Shown in pieces: positions 44,711-52,957 of a stretch of 64,000 bases of DNA. Positions within the stretch are counted from its first letter, which is position 1. Every line of letters begins with the position of its first letter. Made by a program: the position numbers and the translations under genes. This stretch comes from CBDFMR01 sp965249765 (GTDB lineage: Bacteria; Bacteroidota; Bacteroidia; Chitinophagales; Saprospiraceae): positions 1,116,001-1,180,000 of the forward strand of contig CBDFMR010000005.1 in assembly GCA_965249765.1 (NCBI GenBank). Direction: 5' to 3'. A model generated the notes under the pieces. The model searched no databases, was not told the origin of the DNA, and saw only the letters and a list, made by a program, of their open reading frames with translations.

Positions 44711-46597
44711 ATGCAATTCCTCCGCATAGAAAATGCTTCAAAGTCTTACGGTGAGAAGATTCTCTTTAAGGATATTAATCTCAATATAAGTCAGGGAGAT
44801 AGAATCGGTCTTGTCGCAAAAAATGGGAGTGGTAAGACTACATTGCTCAATGTCATTGCGGGAACAGATACAGTTGAGGGTGAGACATCTAGCATACTCC
44901 TCAATAAAGACATCGCGATTTACTACCTTCAGCAAGATCCCCAGCTCAGTCCAACTTCAACAGTCTTTGATGAAGTGTATTCCTCGGATAACGAAAACCT
45001 AAATGCGATTCGCAATTATGAATTAGCGTTGCAATCAAAGGATCAAGAAAGAATAGATGCGACTTATCAGATTGTCGACAGGCTACATGCATGGAACGTC
45101 GAAGTGGAGATAAAGGAACTCATCTCCAGATTCAATGTAGGACACCTAGACGCTGAGGTAGGGAGCTTATCTGGAGGCCAGAAAAAAAGACTGGCTCTTA
45201 TAAAGCTGATCATTGCAAATCCTGATTTTCTCATCCTCGACGAGCCTACTAACCACCTTGATATTGTAATGATCGAATGGTTGGAGAATTATCTCGAGAA
45301 AGCAAGTCGTACCCTCTTTATGGTAACGCATGATAGGTACTTCCTTGAGAGAGTCTGCAATGAGATCCTAGAACTAGATAAGGGTAATCTGTATTCCTAC
45401 AAGGGAAACTATACAGACTTTTTGGAAAAACGAATGACGAGGATTCAGAATGAACGGATAGAGAAGGACAAGTATGTAAAGCTTTATAAGAAAGAACTGG
45501 ATTGGATAAACCGACAGCCTAAGGCACGAGGCACTAAGGCCAAGTCAAGAGTAAGTAATTTTCAGGGAATCAAGTCGGAAGCGTTTAAGAATCTGGATGA
45601 CAAGGAGCTAATTCTAAGTATTGAATCGAGTAGATTGGGTAGCAAGATTCTGGAACTGTATAATGTGGAAAAGGCCTATGATGATCTGGTATTGGTCCAT
45701 GACTTCTCGTATAAGTTTAAAAAAGGAGAAAAAGTAGGAATCATTGGCAACAATGGAACCGGTAAGACAACACTGATCAGAATGATGATGAAGGACCTCA
45801 AACCTGATGTGGGAAGAGTTGTTGTTGGTGAGACGGTAGTTTTTGGTCATTACAATCAGGAAGGACTGCTTCTTGATACGGATAAGAGGGTGATAGATGT
45901 AATCAGAGATATTGCCGAGTATCTGCCCATGCCCAAAGGACAAAAACTTACCGCTGAACAATTACTTGAACGATTTATGTTTCCTCGACCTCAACAGCAG
46001 GTCTATGTCTCTCGACTTTCTGGTGGTGAGCGACGTAGGCTGTTGCTACTCACCGTCCTGATGAAGAATCCTAATTTTCTTATACTGGATGAGCCCACCA
46101 ACGACCTTGACATTCTTACTTTAAATGTGCTTGAAGAATATCTTAATCAATTTAAGGGATGTGTCATTATAGTATCTCATGATCGATTCTTCATGGATAA
46201 ACTTACCGATCACCTTTTCGTACTTGAGGGAAATGGAGCGATACGAGACTATAACGGGAACTACACCCAGTACCGAGAATCAGGGAAGAAGAACAACGTC
46301 CATGTATCGACTACACCGGATGTCAAAGTAAAATCAGAGGTGCCAGATGCAGTAAAGGTCAAGAGAAAGCTTAGCTATCATGAACAGAGAGAAATAGAGG
46401 CCATCGAAAAAGAACTCGATGATCTAGAGGAAAGAAAGAAAGAAATATCATCTCGATTCCACGATGAAACTTTATCTGGTACTAAGATCAATGAACTCTC
46501 TCAGGAATTGTCAAAAATTCAATCAGAAATAGAAAACAAAGAACTAGGTTGGATGGAGATTCAGGAATCGATAGATGAAGTGATGAATTCTAAGTAA
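44711..46597 (+). CDS. ABC-F family ATPase (Uup-like)
   Basis: A 628-residue soluble ABC-F protein with two ATPase domains. The first Walker A is AKNGSGKTTLLN (about 36), the second GNNGTGKTTLIR (about 345). Signatures are LSGGQKKRLALI and LSGGERRRLLLL, and the Walker B regions are FLILDEPTNHLDI and FLILDEPTNDLDI. A C-terminal coiled coil (KRKLSYHEQREIEAIEKELD...) is present as in Uup. ABC-F proteins act on ribosomes. There is no membrane part. Confidence 0.93.
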   Translation: MQFLRIENASKSYGEKILFKDINLNISQGDRIGLVAKNGSGKTTLLNVIAGTDTVEGETSSILLNKDIAIYYLQQDPQLSPTSTVFDEVYSSDNENLNAIRNYELALQSKDQERIDATYQIVDRLHAWNVEVEIKELISRFNVGHLDAEVGSLSGGQKKRLALIKLIIANPDFLILDEPTNHLDIVMIEWLENYLEKASRTLFMVTHDRYFLERVCNEILELDKGNLYSYKGNYTDFLEKRMTRIQNERIEKDKYVKLYKKELDWINRQPKARGTKAKSRVSNFQGIKSEAFKNLDDKELILSIESSRLGSKILELYNVEKAYDDLVLVHDFSYKFKKGEKVGIIGNNGTGKTTLIRMMMKDLKPDVGRVVVGETVVFGHYNQEGLLLDTDKRVIDVIRDIAEYLPMPKGQKLTAEQLLERFMFPRPQQQVYVSRLSGGERRRLLLLTVLMKNPNFLILDEPTNDLDILTLNVLEEYLNQFKGCVIIVSHDRFFMDKLTDHLFVLEGNGAIRDYNGNYTQYRESGKKNNVHVSTTPDVKVKSEVPDAVKVKRKLSYHEQREIEAIEKELDDLEERKKEISSRFHDETLSGTKINELSQELSKIQSEIENKELGWMEIQESIDEVMNSK

Positions 46598-46623
46598 TTC
46601 TAACGAATTACGATATTCATATG

Positions 46624-46794
46624 GCTTTCTGGGGACTTTTAAGTGCTCGATCGATCATGATATACAAATTTTGCTACTTAACCGTGCAATTTTAAAAAAA
46701 TCTAACAACAGTAGGTTGAATGGAAGCATGCAACGGGTGCGACGATCTGACTCCCCTTGGCCGCCGTACTCAAGTAAAGTAGGAGCTAGCTTCC
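46624..46794. repeat. Non-coding direct repeat, copy 1
   Basis: 171 bases, starting GCTTTCTGGGGACTTTTAA and ending AGGAGCTAGCTTCC. Copy 2 lacks a few bases near 46645 and two bases near 46672, otherwise the two agree over the inner 120 bases exactly. GGAAGC near the middle and GCTTCC at the end are complementary, so the RNA could pair its ends. No open frame is shared. Confidence 0.85.
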
Positions 46795-46825
46795 AATACT
46801 GTGGATTCTTGTAAGGAATATTTAA

Positions 46826-46990
46826 GCTTTCTGGGGACTTTTAATCGATCGATCATGATATACAAATTTTGCTATAACCGTGCAATTTTAAAAAAATCTA
46901 ACAACAGTAGGTTGAATGGAAGCATGCAACGGGTGCGACGATCTGACTCCCCTTGGCCGCCGTACTCAAGTAAAGTAGGAGCTAGCTTCC
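46826..46990. repeat. Non-coding direct repeat, copy 2
   Basis: 165 bases, 31 bases after copy 1. It holds the same AAAAAAATCTAACAACAGTA and CCCCTTGGCCGCCGTACTCA blocks as copy 1 without change. Its last bases abut a remnant coding frame on the minus strand. Confidence 0.85.
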
Positions 46991-47056
46991 TTTAGATCCA
47001 TAACTTACAATATAATCCTTAATGCCATCACCATCAATATCTCCACGTAGGGGAAT
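46982..47056 (-). pseudogene. Remnant of a DxDGDGxxD calcium-type repeat protein
   Basis: The minus strand between the stop codons at 47057-47059 and 46982-46984 encodes GDIDGDGIKDYIVSYGSKGS, typical of EF-hand/FG-GAP-like calcium repeats in secreted proteins. There is no start codon and only 24 codons, so it looks like a fragment left after a rearrangement next to the repeat. Confidence 0.5.
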
Positions 47057-47100
47057 CTACCCGACGTGATATATAAACTAGCATTCGTAAGCATTTAGAT

Positions 47101-47135
47101 AAAAAAGCCAGCCTCTCACTATGAAAGACTGGCTT
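47101..47135 (-). terminator. Terminator of the TlpA-like gene
   Basis: On the minus strand AAGCCAG (47135-47129) pairs with CTGGCTT (47111-47105), followed by a T-run at 47104-47101. Confidence 0.75.
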
Positions 47136-47157
47136 ATTAGTTAGTCGGAAGTTAAAT

Positions 47158-47658
47158 TTACTCGCTCAATTCTCTTACTAGATCATCAAGCTCATATTCA
47201 TCTCCTGGGTTGTAGCCATTGTGGCTGTAAACTATATTTCCACTTCTATCCAATACAAACGTCTGTGGTATGGTCTGGAAACTCAGCTCTGACTGGAGTT
47301 CTTGCTTGTAATCCTGCAGAATGGTGTACTCCCATCCTTTAGCAGTTACTATACCAGGTACTTTTGCAACACTTCTTGCATTATCAGTAGTAATAGCTAT
47401 CATATTTACTTCTAGTTCATCTCTCCATTCAGGGTAGAAATCCATGATGGCATCTAACTCACGCTTACATGGAGAACACCAAGTAGCCCAAAAGCTCACT
47501 ATAGTCACTTTACCTTCTTCTATGTAGTCTTGTATGTCAACTAACTCCCCATTGAGGGTCTTGACATTGACAGTTGGAAATCCTCTATCGACTGTCGTCC
47601 CAAACGACATAGTCATGAATGCTAGAAATAATAGGCAGGGTAAGAAACTTAATTTCAT
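47158..47658 (-). CDS. TlpA-like thiol-disulfide protein
   Basis: A 166-residue thioredoxin-fold protein with a signal peptide (ATG 47658; MKLSFLPCLLFLAFMTMSFG) and the active site WATWCSPC. The cis-Pro region is QTIPQTFVLDR. ATG at 47724 adds 22 residues without the usual signal features, so 47658 is chosen. It is expected to work in the periplasm, possibly with the Omp28 or DUF6029 proteins encoded divergently. Another TlpA-like gene lies at 52249-52752. Confidence 0.87.
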   Translation of the reverse strand: MKLSFLPCLLFLAFMTMSFGTTVDRGFPTVNVKTLNGELVDIQDYIEEGKVTIVSFWATWCSPCKRELDAIMDFYPEWRDELEVNMIAITTDNARSVAKVPGIVTAKGWEYTILQDYKQELQSELSFQTIPQTFVLDRSGNIVYSHNGYNPGDEYELDDLVRELSE

Positions 47659-47791
47659 TTTTAGAATTAATTTTAGGCAATTGAATTTTTCGTTTACGAT
47701 ATTCAAGATATATATAAAACACAACCCAGTCCAGATAAGTGTCTTGTTTAACCAATTTTTAACCGAGGCTGGGTAAAATCTTAATGATTTT

Positions 47792-49441
47792 ATGAAAAAT
47801 TACATTTTGATTCTTGGGTTACTACTTTCCTCATTGATTGTTGTTGCCCAAAACCCTGGTCACTTCTCTGGTGGATTTGAGACAAATGCCAATATTTTCA
47901 TTAGAGATTCTCTCATTGGTGCCGACAATATTCCCCAGTATGATCGTCAACTCTATGGATCTGAGGGCTGGTTTAATCTCAATTACCACCAACAAGATCT
48001 GAATGTGGGAGTGAGGTTTGATTACTTCAATAATTCAAATCTACTGAACCCCAACGACTCATATACTGATCAAGGCCTCGGGAGATTCTATGCTAAGAAG
48101 CAAATTGGGAAACTAGAAGTCTATGCTGGTCACATCTACGATCAGATAGGAAGTGGAATTATTTATCGAGCTTATGAGCAACGACCCCTGTTGATCGATA
48201 ACGCTCTTTTAGGTGCAAGAATCTCATACGCCATCAATGACAACTGGAGTGCCAAGGCATTTACCGGCAGGCAAAAAAATAGATTCGATACGTACGGTTC
48301 TATCTTGAAAGGTGCTTCAATAGAGGGATTCAAGAAACTCTCTGACGAAAAATCACTTACCATTTCACCTGGCCTTGGATACGTCAATCGCACACTCGAC
48401 GATGAATCTATGGACCGAGTTGTCGATATCCTGGCAACATATCAAGAATCTGATCGTGTCAAACCGGAGTATAACACCCATGCACTATCTTTTTTCAACA
48501 CCATGAGCTTTGATAACAAGTGGACATGGTATTTAGAAACGGCATATAAAACACCTGAGGCATTCGTTCATCCTGATTCTATGAGGCAGACATTGATCGG
48601 ACCCCAACCGGGTAAAATTGTTAAAGAGAGTGGATCTGTGATATACTCTAGCTTGAGCTATGCCGCCAATGGTCTGGGAATTACGGTAGAAGGAAAACGT
48701 ACCGAGAATTTTAACTTCAGAACTGACCCTACACTATCTCTCAACAATGGACTGATAAATTATATCCCACCCATGAATAGGGAGAACACTTACCGACTCA
48801 CTTCAAGGTATAGCCCAGCGACTCAGGACCTCAGTGAGCAAGCTTTTCAAGTTGATGTAAATTATTCACCCTCCAGAAAAATAAACTTCAATGCAAACTA
48901 TTCCAACATAACCAAGCTGAGTGGAGAGCAACTTTATGAAGAAATATATCTAAGTGGTCTATACAAAAAGGGAAGGACGTGGCAAGTTTTGGGAGGAGTA
49001 CAATTACAGACCTATAACCAAGAAGTGTATGAAGTAAAACCTGAGGTGCCGCTAGTGAAGACCATCACCCCATTTGTAGATTTTCTTTACAAGTTTGATC
49101 GGAAAAAATCACTGAGACTTGAATCTCAATATATGAGCACGGATGAAGATTTTGGTAGTTGGGCATTTTTACTCGCTGAGTTTGGATTAGCACCTCATTG
49201 GATATTTGAGGCATCAGGAATGTACAATGTTTCACCTAGTAGTAAAGCACCCAAAGACCCAGATACGGGTGAAGCCAAAAAGAACCTCTTTCCTACTCTT
49301 GGGGTAGTCTATATCAATAAGTCTAATAGGCTAGGTGTCAGATACGTAAAACAAGTAGAAGGTGTTGTGTGTACAGGTGGTATCTGTAGACTCGAGCCAG
49401 CATTTAGCGGAATTAAAATGACAGTTTCCTCAACATTCTAA
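47792..49441 (+). CDS. DUF6029-family outer-membrane beta-barrel-like protein
   Basis: A 549-residue secreted protein (signal ending LIVVAQ) resembling DUF6029 family members, predicted outer-membrane barrels of Bacteroidota. It has alternating strands, e.g. GSEGWFNLNYHQQDLNVGVR and KIGKLEVYAGHIYDQ, and a strong barrel end (GIKMTVSSTF, with terminal Phe). The function is unknown. The Omp28 gene follows 9 bases later, so they are probably one operon. Divergent from the TlpA-like gene. Confidence 0.8.
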   Translation: MKNYILILGLLLSSLIVVAQNPGHFSGGFETNANIFIRDSLIGADNIPQYDRQLYGSEGWFNLNYHQQDLNVGVRFDYFNNSNLLNPNDSYTDQGLGRFYAKKQIGKLEVYAGHIYDQIGSGIIYRAYEQRPLLIDNALLGARISYAINDNWSAKAFTGRQKNRFDTYGSILKGASIEGFKKLSDEKSLTISPGLGYVNRTLDDESMDRVVDILATYQESDRVKPEYNTHALSFFNTMSFDNKWTWYLETAYKTPEAFVHPDSMRQTLIGPQPGKIVKESGSVIYSSLSYAANGLGITVEGKRTENFNFRTDPTLSLNNGLINYIPPMNRENTYRLTSRYSPATQDLSEQAFQVDVNYSPSRKINFNANYSNITKLSGEQLYEEIYLSGLYKKGRTWQVLGGVQLQTYNQEVYEVKPEVPLVKTITPFVDFLYKFDRKKSLRLESQYMSTDEDFGSWAFLLAEFGLAPHWIFEASGMYNVSPSSKAPKDPDTGEAKKNLFPTLGVVYINKSNRLGVRYVKQVEGVVCTGGICRLEPAFSGIKMTVSSTF

Positions 49442-49450
49442 AAACTAGAG

Positions 49451-50290
49451 ATGAATAATAATATAATATGGATCCTTTTTCTTACTATTTACATAGGGGT
49501 AGGGTGTAATGAAAAGATGGTAGTCATTCCGGAATTCGTTCCACCGACAACTGACAGAGTAGTATTGATTGAGGAACTTACAGGAGCTTCTTGCCCAAAC
49601 TGTCCTGCTGGAACGGCGGCTGTCGAGCAGATCCTTGAAAACTTTCCAGATAATGTAGTTGCCGTGGCAGTTCATGGTGATTTTCTAGCGAAACCAGTGA
49701 CAGGTGAGAGCCAGTATGATTTCCGATCAGAGGAAGGCAAAAATCTTGAGGATTATCTAAGACCATGGCTAGGTAAACCTGCAGCAGCAATTAATAGAGT
49801 TCAGTTTGATGATCATCCTAGCGAGTTGTCCGTTTCTATTTCCGGATTATGGCAATCTCTGGTACAGGATGAATTGGACAAGGCTCATGTTATGAGCATC
49901 TTCGTGGGTAGTGACTATAATCCTGTCAGTCGAGAGGTAGATGTTACGGTGAGTATAAACCCACTTGTGGACCTCACAGGAGATTTTAGACTTAGTGTGA
50001 TGCTTACCCAAAGTCATATTATTGATGCTCAGCTCAATTCGGCAGAAGTCATCCCGGATTTTGAACACAACCATGTCTTGCGCAAAATACTGACAGCTTT
50101 TAATGGAAATCCTTTGCCATCGACATTGGCGAAAGACGATATCATTGCTCGTTCATTTACTTACGTTCTTCCTGAAGAAGACCTTGGTGGTCCCTATATT
50201 CCTGAAAACATGCATGTGGTAGCAAGTGTCGCCAATGTTGCGGGAGATAGTAAAGAAGTATATCAGGCTGCGGAAGAGGACTTGTTCTAA
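49451..50290 (+). CDS. Omp28-related outer-membrane protein
   Basis: A 279-residue lipoprotein-like protein (signal with LTIYIGVGCNEK). The Omp28 domain starts with VLIEELTGASCPNCPAGTAA, with CxxC as in the thioredoxin-like fold of this family. It may serve in redox or adhesion on the cell surface. It follows the DUF6029 gene. Convergent with the GT-C-like gene, 34 bases between their ends. Confidence 0.88.
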   Translation: MNNNIIWILFLTIYIGVGCNEKMVVIPEFVPPTTDRVVLIEELTGASCPNCPAGTAAVEQILENFPDNVVAVAVHGDFLAKPVTGESQYDFRSEEGKNLEDYLRPWLGKPAAAINRVQFDDHPSELSVSISGLWQSLVQDELDKAHVMSIFVGSDYNPVSREVDVTVSINPLVDLTGDFRLSVMLTQSHIIDAQLNSAEVIPDFEHNHVLRKILTAFNGNPLPSTLAKDDIIARSFTYVLPEEDLGGPYIPENMHVVASVANVAGDSKEVYQAAEEDLF

Positions 50291-50324
50291 TACAAATAGG
50301 AGTCCATAATAGATCGCTCCGTTG

Positions 50325-52148
50325 TTATCGCGCTGTATAGAGACTTATTGATTTTATCTTCATAGGTTTCTGCCTTACATTCCAGATGTATGCAGATACT
50401 TTATCACCGGCATTCAGGTTATTGGTGGGATAGTAAAAGAACACCTTACCCCATAGGTCTAGAAATGATGTTCGCACTTCCATTGGACCATCGTAAGGAG
50501 GAATTTTACCTATTTTGTTATTGATGCGGATGTCGTTATAGATGTTGTGTCCATCTGTCTTTTCAATAAATAGGATCAACTTGTGTTGGTTATATGTGAC
50601 ATAAGATACATCCTCAAATCGGCCCTCCACCTCGACTTTGATCCATGGTGATTTCAGGTCTTCAGGAGTAATGATATGCTCGGCTCTCATTGGTGGAAAC
50701 TCTTCTGATCTAGGATTAGAATAGATATATTCATTGATCAGAGAGTCAAGGTAAACGTTGCCATTTGACGTATCAGGGACAGCTGATTTTATGAGGTTTT
50801 CTTTAACGATACGACTGGGTTGGTCAGGAGTTTGGTCAAGTTTCTGGAGGTCGTTATATGTAGGTCTGGACTTAGTAAGGATGGCTAGATTGTAGTCATG
50901 GGTTGACTCATCGGCAAATAGTTGTCCATTGTGAGCCTTGGCTGTATAAATGATATTCACTAGGCAAGACAAGACAATGCCTATGGTTCCTATTCTTCTA
51001 ATCCATGTTCTATGGTGTGATAAAATAGCCACTATCCCTACTGCCATCAATGGATAGACATGGATCATTGGCCTTGAGCCAAAACCATTGATATAATTGA
51101 AACACCACCACGCGTAGATAATGTAGATGTATAGTGGAATAAAAACCAAGAATGTCAGCTTCAATTTTCCAGGAAGATTCTTTAGAAAAAGAAAAGCAAG
51201 TGAAGCGATGAGCATGACAGGAGTATAGGCAAACCATCCATTTCTAGCACTGAATAGTCCATCGATAATTTTTGGTTTGATCCAATTGAATCCCTGCTCA
51301 CCATAGCTATAAAAAAGCCAATCCCCTGTCATCTTTTTCCAGTAAAGAAACTGTGGAAAAGCGATGACGAGGGCAAGAATGATTCCTGATAGAAGCCATA
51401 AAAACAGTTTCGCTGATCGTTGTTCATAAAGATTTCTACCACCGATAATTAGAGGAATAAGAAGACATACAATGTCAGATGGGCGGATAAGTGTGATAAG
51501 AGCTGATGAGAGTGCTATGACAATGACATTGGAGAAAGTTACTTCTTTTGATAATCGGAGTGAGAAAAAGAGTAGTACCGAGAAAAGAAAAAAGACGGGT
51601 ACATGAGCCATACCAAATTGGAAGAAGGTGAACCACAGTAGATTGGTCCCGATGATCAATACCGCAGTTGCAAGTATGCTCTCCATTGGTTTGAAGAAAA
51701 AAGACAAAGACCTATATGTGAATAACAAGCCCAGTAGCAAATACAGAAATCCTATCCACTTGATGGCTGTCTGATATCGATGCTCATATCCATGAGGAGT
51801 CATACCACTCAGAGTGTCTATAGAGTAAGTAAGAAAAAACCCTAGCGAGTACATCAGTGACGTACCATAGGTATATTGAATTATAGAGTTTCCCTTATCA
51901 TTAACAGGGTAGTTGTACTTGAATCCATTAATTTGATAAGCGACGTCCTGATCTATACTAGCAAGGAAATCTGGATCATCAACATTCAGTAGTGAATGAT
52001 GGATGAAGTGAGCGGGCAGGTATGTGTAATACCCCAGAGCATCACCATAAAATATTCTTGTTTTGTCTTTATGAAAGTAGATTAGTGCAACTAGGAATAG
52101 CAGACCTGTTCCTGCCACTGTGATTAATCTTTCTCTCGGCCACGACAT
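50325..52148 (-). CDS. Multi-pass membrane protein of the GT-C/ArnT glycosyltransferase type
   Basis: A 607-residue integral membrane protein with about ten helices in its first 400 residues (e.g. VTFSNVIVIALSSALITLIR, FPQFLYWKKMTGDW, FVFIPLYIYIIYAWWCFNYI) and a soluble C-terminal domain of about 190 residues. The arrangement (YYTYLPAHFIHHS; NGFGSRPMIHVYPL) fits a polyprenyl-sugar-dependent GT-C fold glycosyltransferase. The substrate is unknown. It is a second protein of this broad type in the window, unlike the one at 22195. Confidence 0.75.
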   Translation of the reverse strand: MSWPRERLITVAGTGLLFLVALIYFHKDKTRIFYGDALGYYTYLPAHFIHHSLLNVDDPDFLASIDQDVAYQINGFKYNYPVNDKGNSIIQYTYGTSLMYSLGFFLTYSIDTLSGMTPHGYEHRYQTAIKWIGFLYLLLGLLFTYRSLSFFFKPMESILATAVLIIGTNLLWFTFFQFGMAHVPVFFLFSVLLFFSLRLSKEVTFSNVIVIALSSALITLIRPSDIVCLLIPLIIGGRNLYEQRSAKLFLWLLSGIILALVIAFPQFLYWKKMTGDWLFYSYGEQGFNWIKPKIIDGLFSARNGWFAYTPVMLIASLAFLFLKNLPGKLKLTFLVFIPLYIYIIYAWWCFNYINGFGSRPMIHVYPLMAVGIVAILSHHRTWIRRIGTIGIVLSCLVNIIYTAKAHNGQLFADESTHDYNLAILTKSRPTYNDLQKLDQTPDQPSRIVKENLIKSAVPDTSNGNVYLDSLINEYIYSNPRSEEFPPMRAEHIITPEDLKSPWIKVEVEGRFEDVSYVTYNQHKLILFIEKTDGHNIYNDIRINNKIGKIPPYDGPMEVRTSFLDLWGKVFFYYPTNNLNAGDKVSAYIWNVRQKPMKIKSISLYTAR

Positions 52149-52248
52149 GTAGCAAAAGTACGTATAAATAGCAATCAGCTATCGCCAACCCATACACCCC
52201 CATAGACCTTCTAATCTGACAGCTCATGGTTCAAAGGCTCATGGCTGA

Positions 52249-52752
52249 TTAAATATTCTTCTTAATCTCCCTCTCCAGCTTCTGAATAATATCGGGAGCA
52301 AAACCTCGACTTGTATAGACGATCTTACCTTCACCATTGATGATGAATGATTTCGGAATGGATGATATTCTCATTTCTGCGCTGAGCTCAGACGTTTTGT
52401 CTCGCATATGCGTAAAATCCCATCCACGCTTTGACACCATGGCTTTTGCTCTGTTGAATGATCGAGGGCGATCTACGTTGATTGCAATAATCTCGATTCC
52501 ATATTCCTTCTGCCATCTGTCTTGTACTTTTTTTAGTTCGTCCATTTCCATATGACAAGGTCTGCAGAAGGATGCCCAGAATGTGACAAAACTTAGATTT
52601 CCCTTGGAAGTGTATTCTTGGATGTCAACAACTGTGCCATCGTACTTAGTAATTTCAACGGCAGGCAATTTTTTTGACCCACTTTCAATATTGACAAAGG
52701 AACTTACAATACCGACAAGGAGAATAAGGGATAATACATTGATAAATCGCAT
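52249..52752 (-). CDS. TlpA-like thiol-disulfide protein
   Basis: A 167-residue protein with a signal peptide (MRFINVLSLILLVGIVSS) and the active site WASFCRPC, with the cis-Pro region SSIPKSFIINGEG. The CRPC motif suggests a TlpA/ResA-like reductase. It is paralogous in layout to the gene at 47158-47658. The gene lies alone on the minus strand. Confidence 0.87.
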   Translation of the reverse strand: MRFINVLSLILLVGIVSSFVNIESGSKKLPAVEITKYDGTVVDIQEYTSKGNLSFVTFWASFCRPCHMEMDELKKVQDRWQKEYGIEIIAINVDRPRSFNRAKAMVSKRGWDFTHMRDKTSELSAEMRISSIPKSFIINGEGKIVYTSRGFAPDIIQKLEREIKKNI

Positions 52753-52897
52753 AAATAGTTGTTTGATAAGTGCAAATTAGGCCTTAGTATTTTTTAAGTA
52801 AAGTCCATCTGCTCATTTAACCTCTAATTAACCTTTTATAAGCTGAAGCTCCGGTGACAGATCTTCTATTACTGTGCTAAACAGGAAATAAATCAAT

Positions 52898-52910
52898 TGT
52901 CACTGTGACA
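52898..52910. promoter_or_regulatory. Palindrome upstream of the pheT promoter
   Basis: TGTCACTGTGACA is a perfect 13-base palindrome, 18 bases upstream of the -7 box of pheT. It resembles half-sites of CRP/FNR-type regulators, but the arms are closer than in classic sites. The role is unknown. Confidence 0.35.
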
Positions 52911-52928
52911 CAGGGTTAAACCTATTCT

Positions 52929-52936
52929 TATCTTTG
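52929..52936 (+). promoter_or_regulatory. Bacteroidete -7 box for pheT
   Basis: TATCTTTG, a perfect TAnnTTTG, 21 bases before the start codon. Confidence 0.5.
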
Positions 52937-52957
52937 CCCCTCATATAATTTTATCAA

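Larger units (their letters stand above)
46598..47157. other. Gene-poor stretch with two direct repeats
   Basis: No intact gene in 560 bases. It holds the two near-identical copies of a 165-171 base sequence (listed separately), a small reading-frame remnant on the minus strand, and the terminator of the TlpA-like gene. Confidence 0.8.

Noticed and set aside
46826..46995. 64-codon plus-strand frame in the repeat copy 2 and 46624-46794 as integron attC sites
   Set aside because: The frame is broken in copy 1, so it is not a shared gene. GTTGAAT and ATCTAAC motifs occur but in the wrong order and only 8 bases apart for attC.
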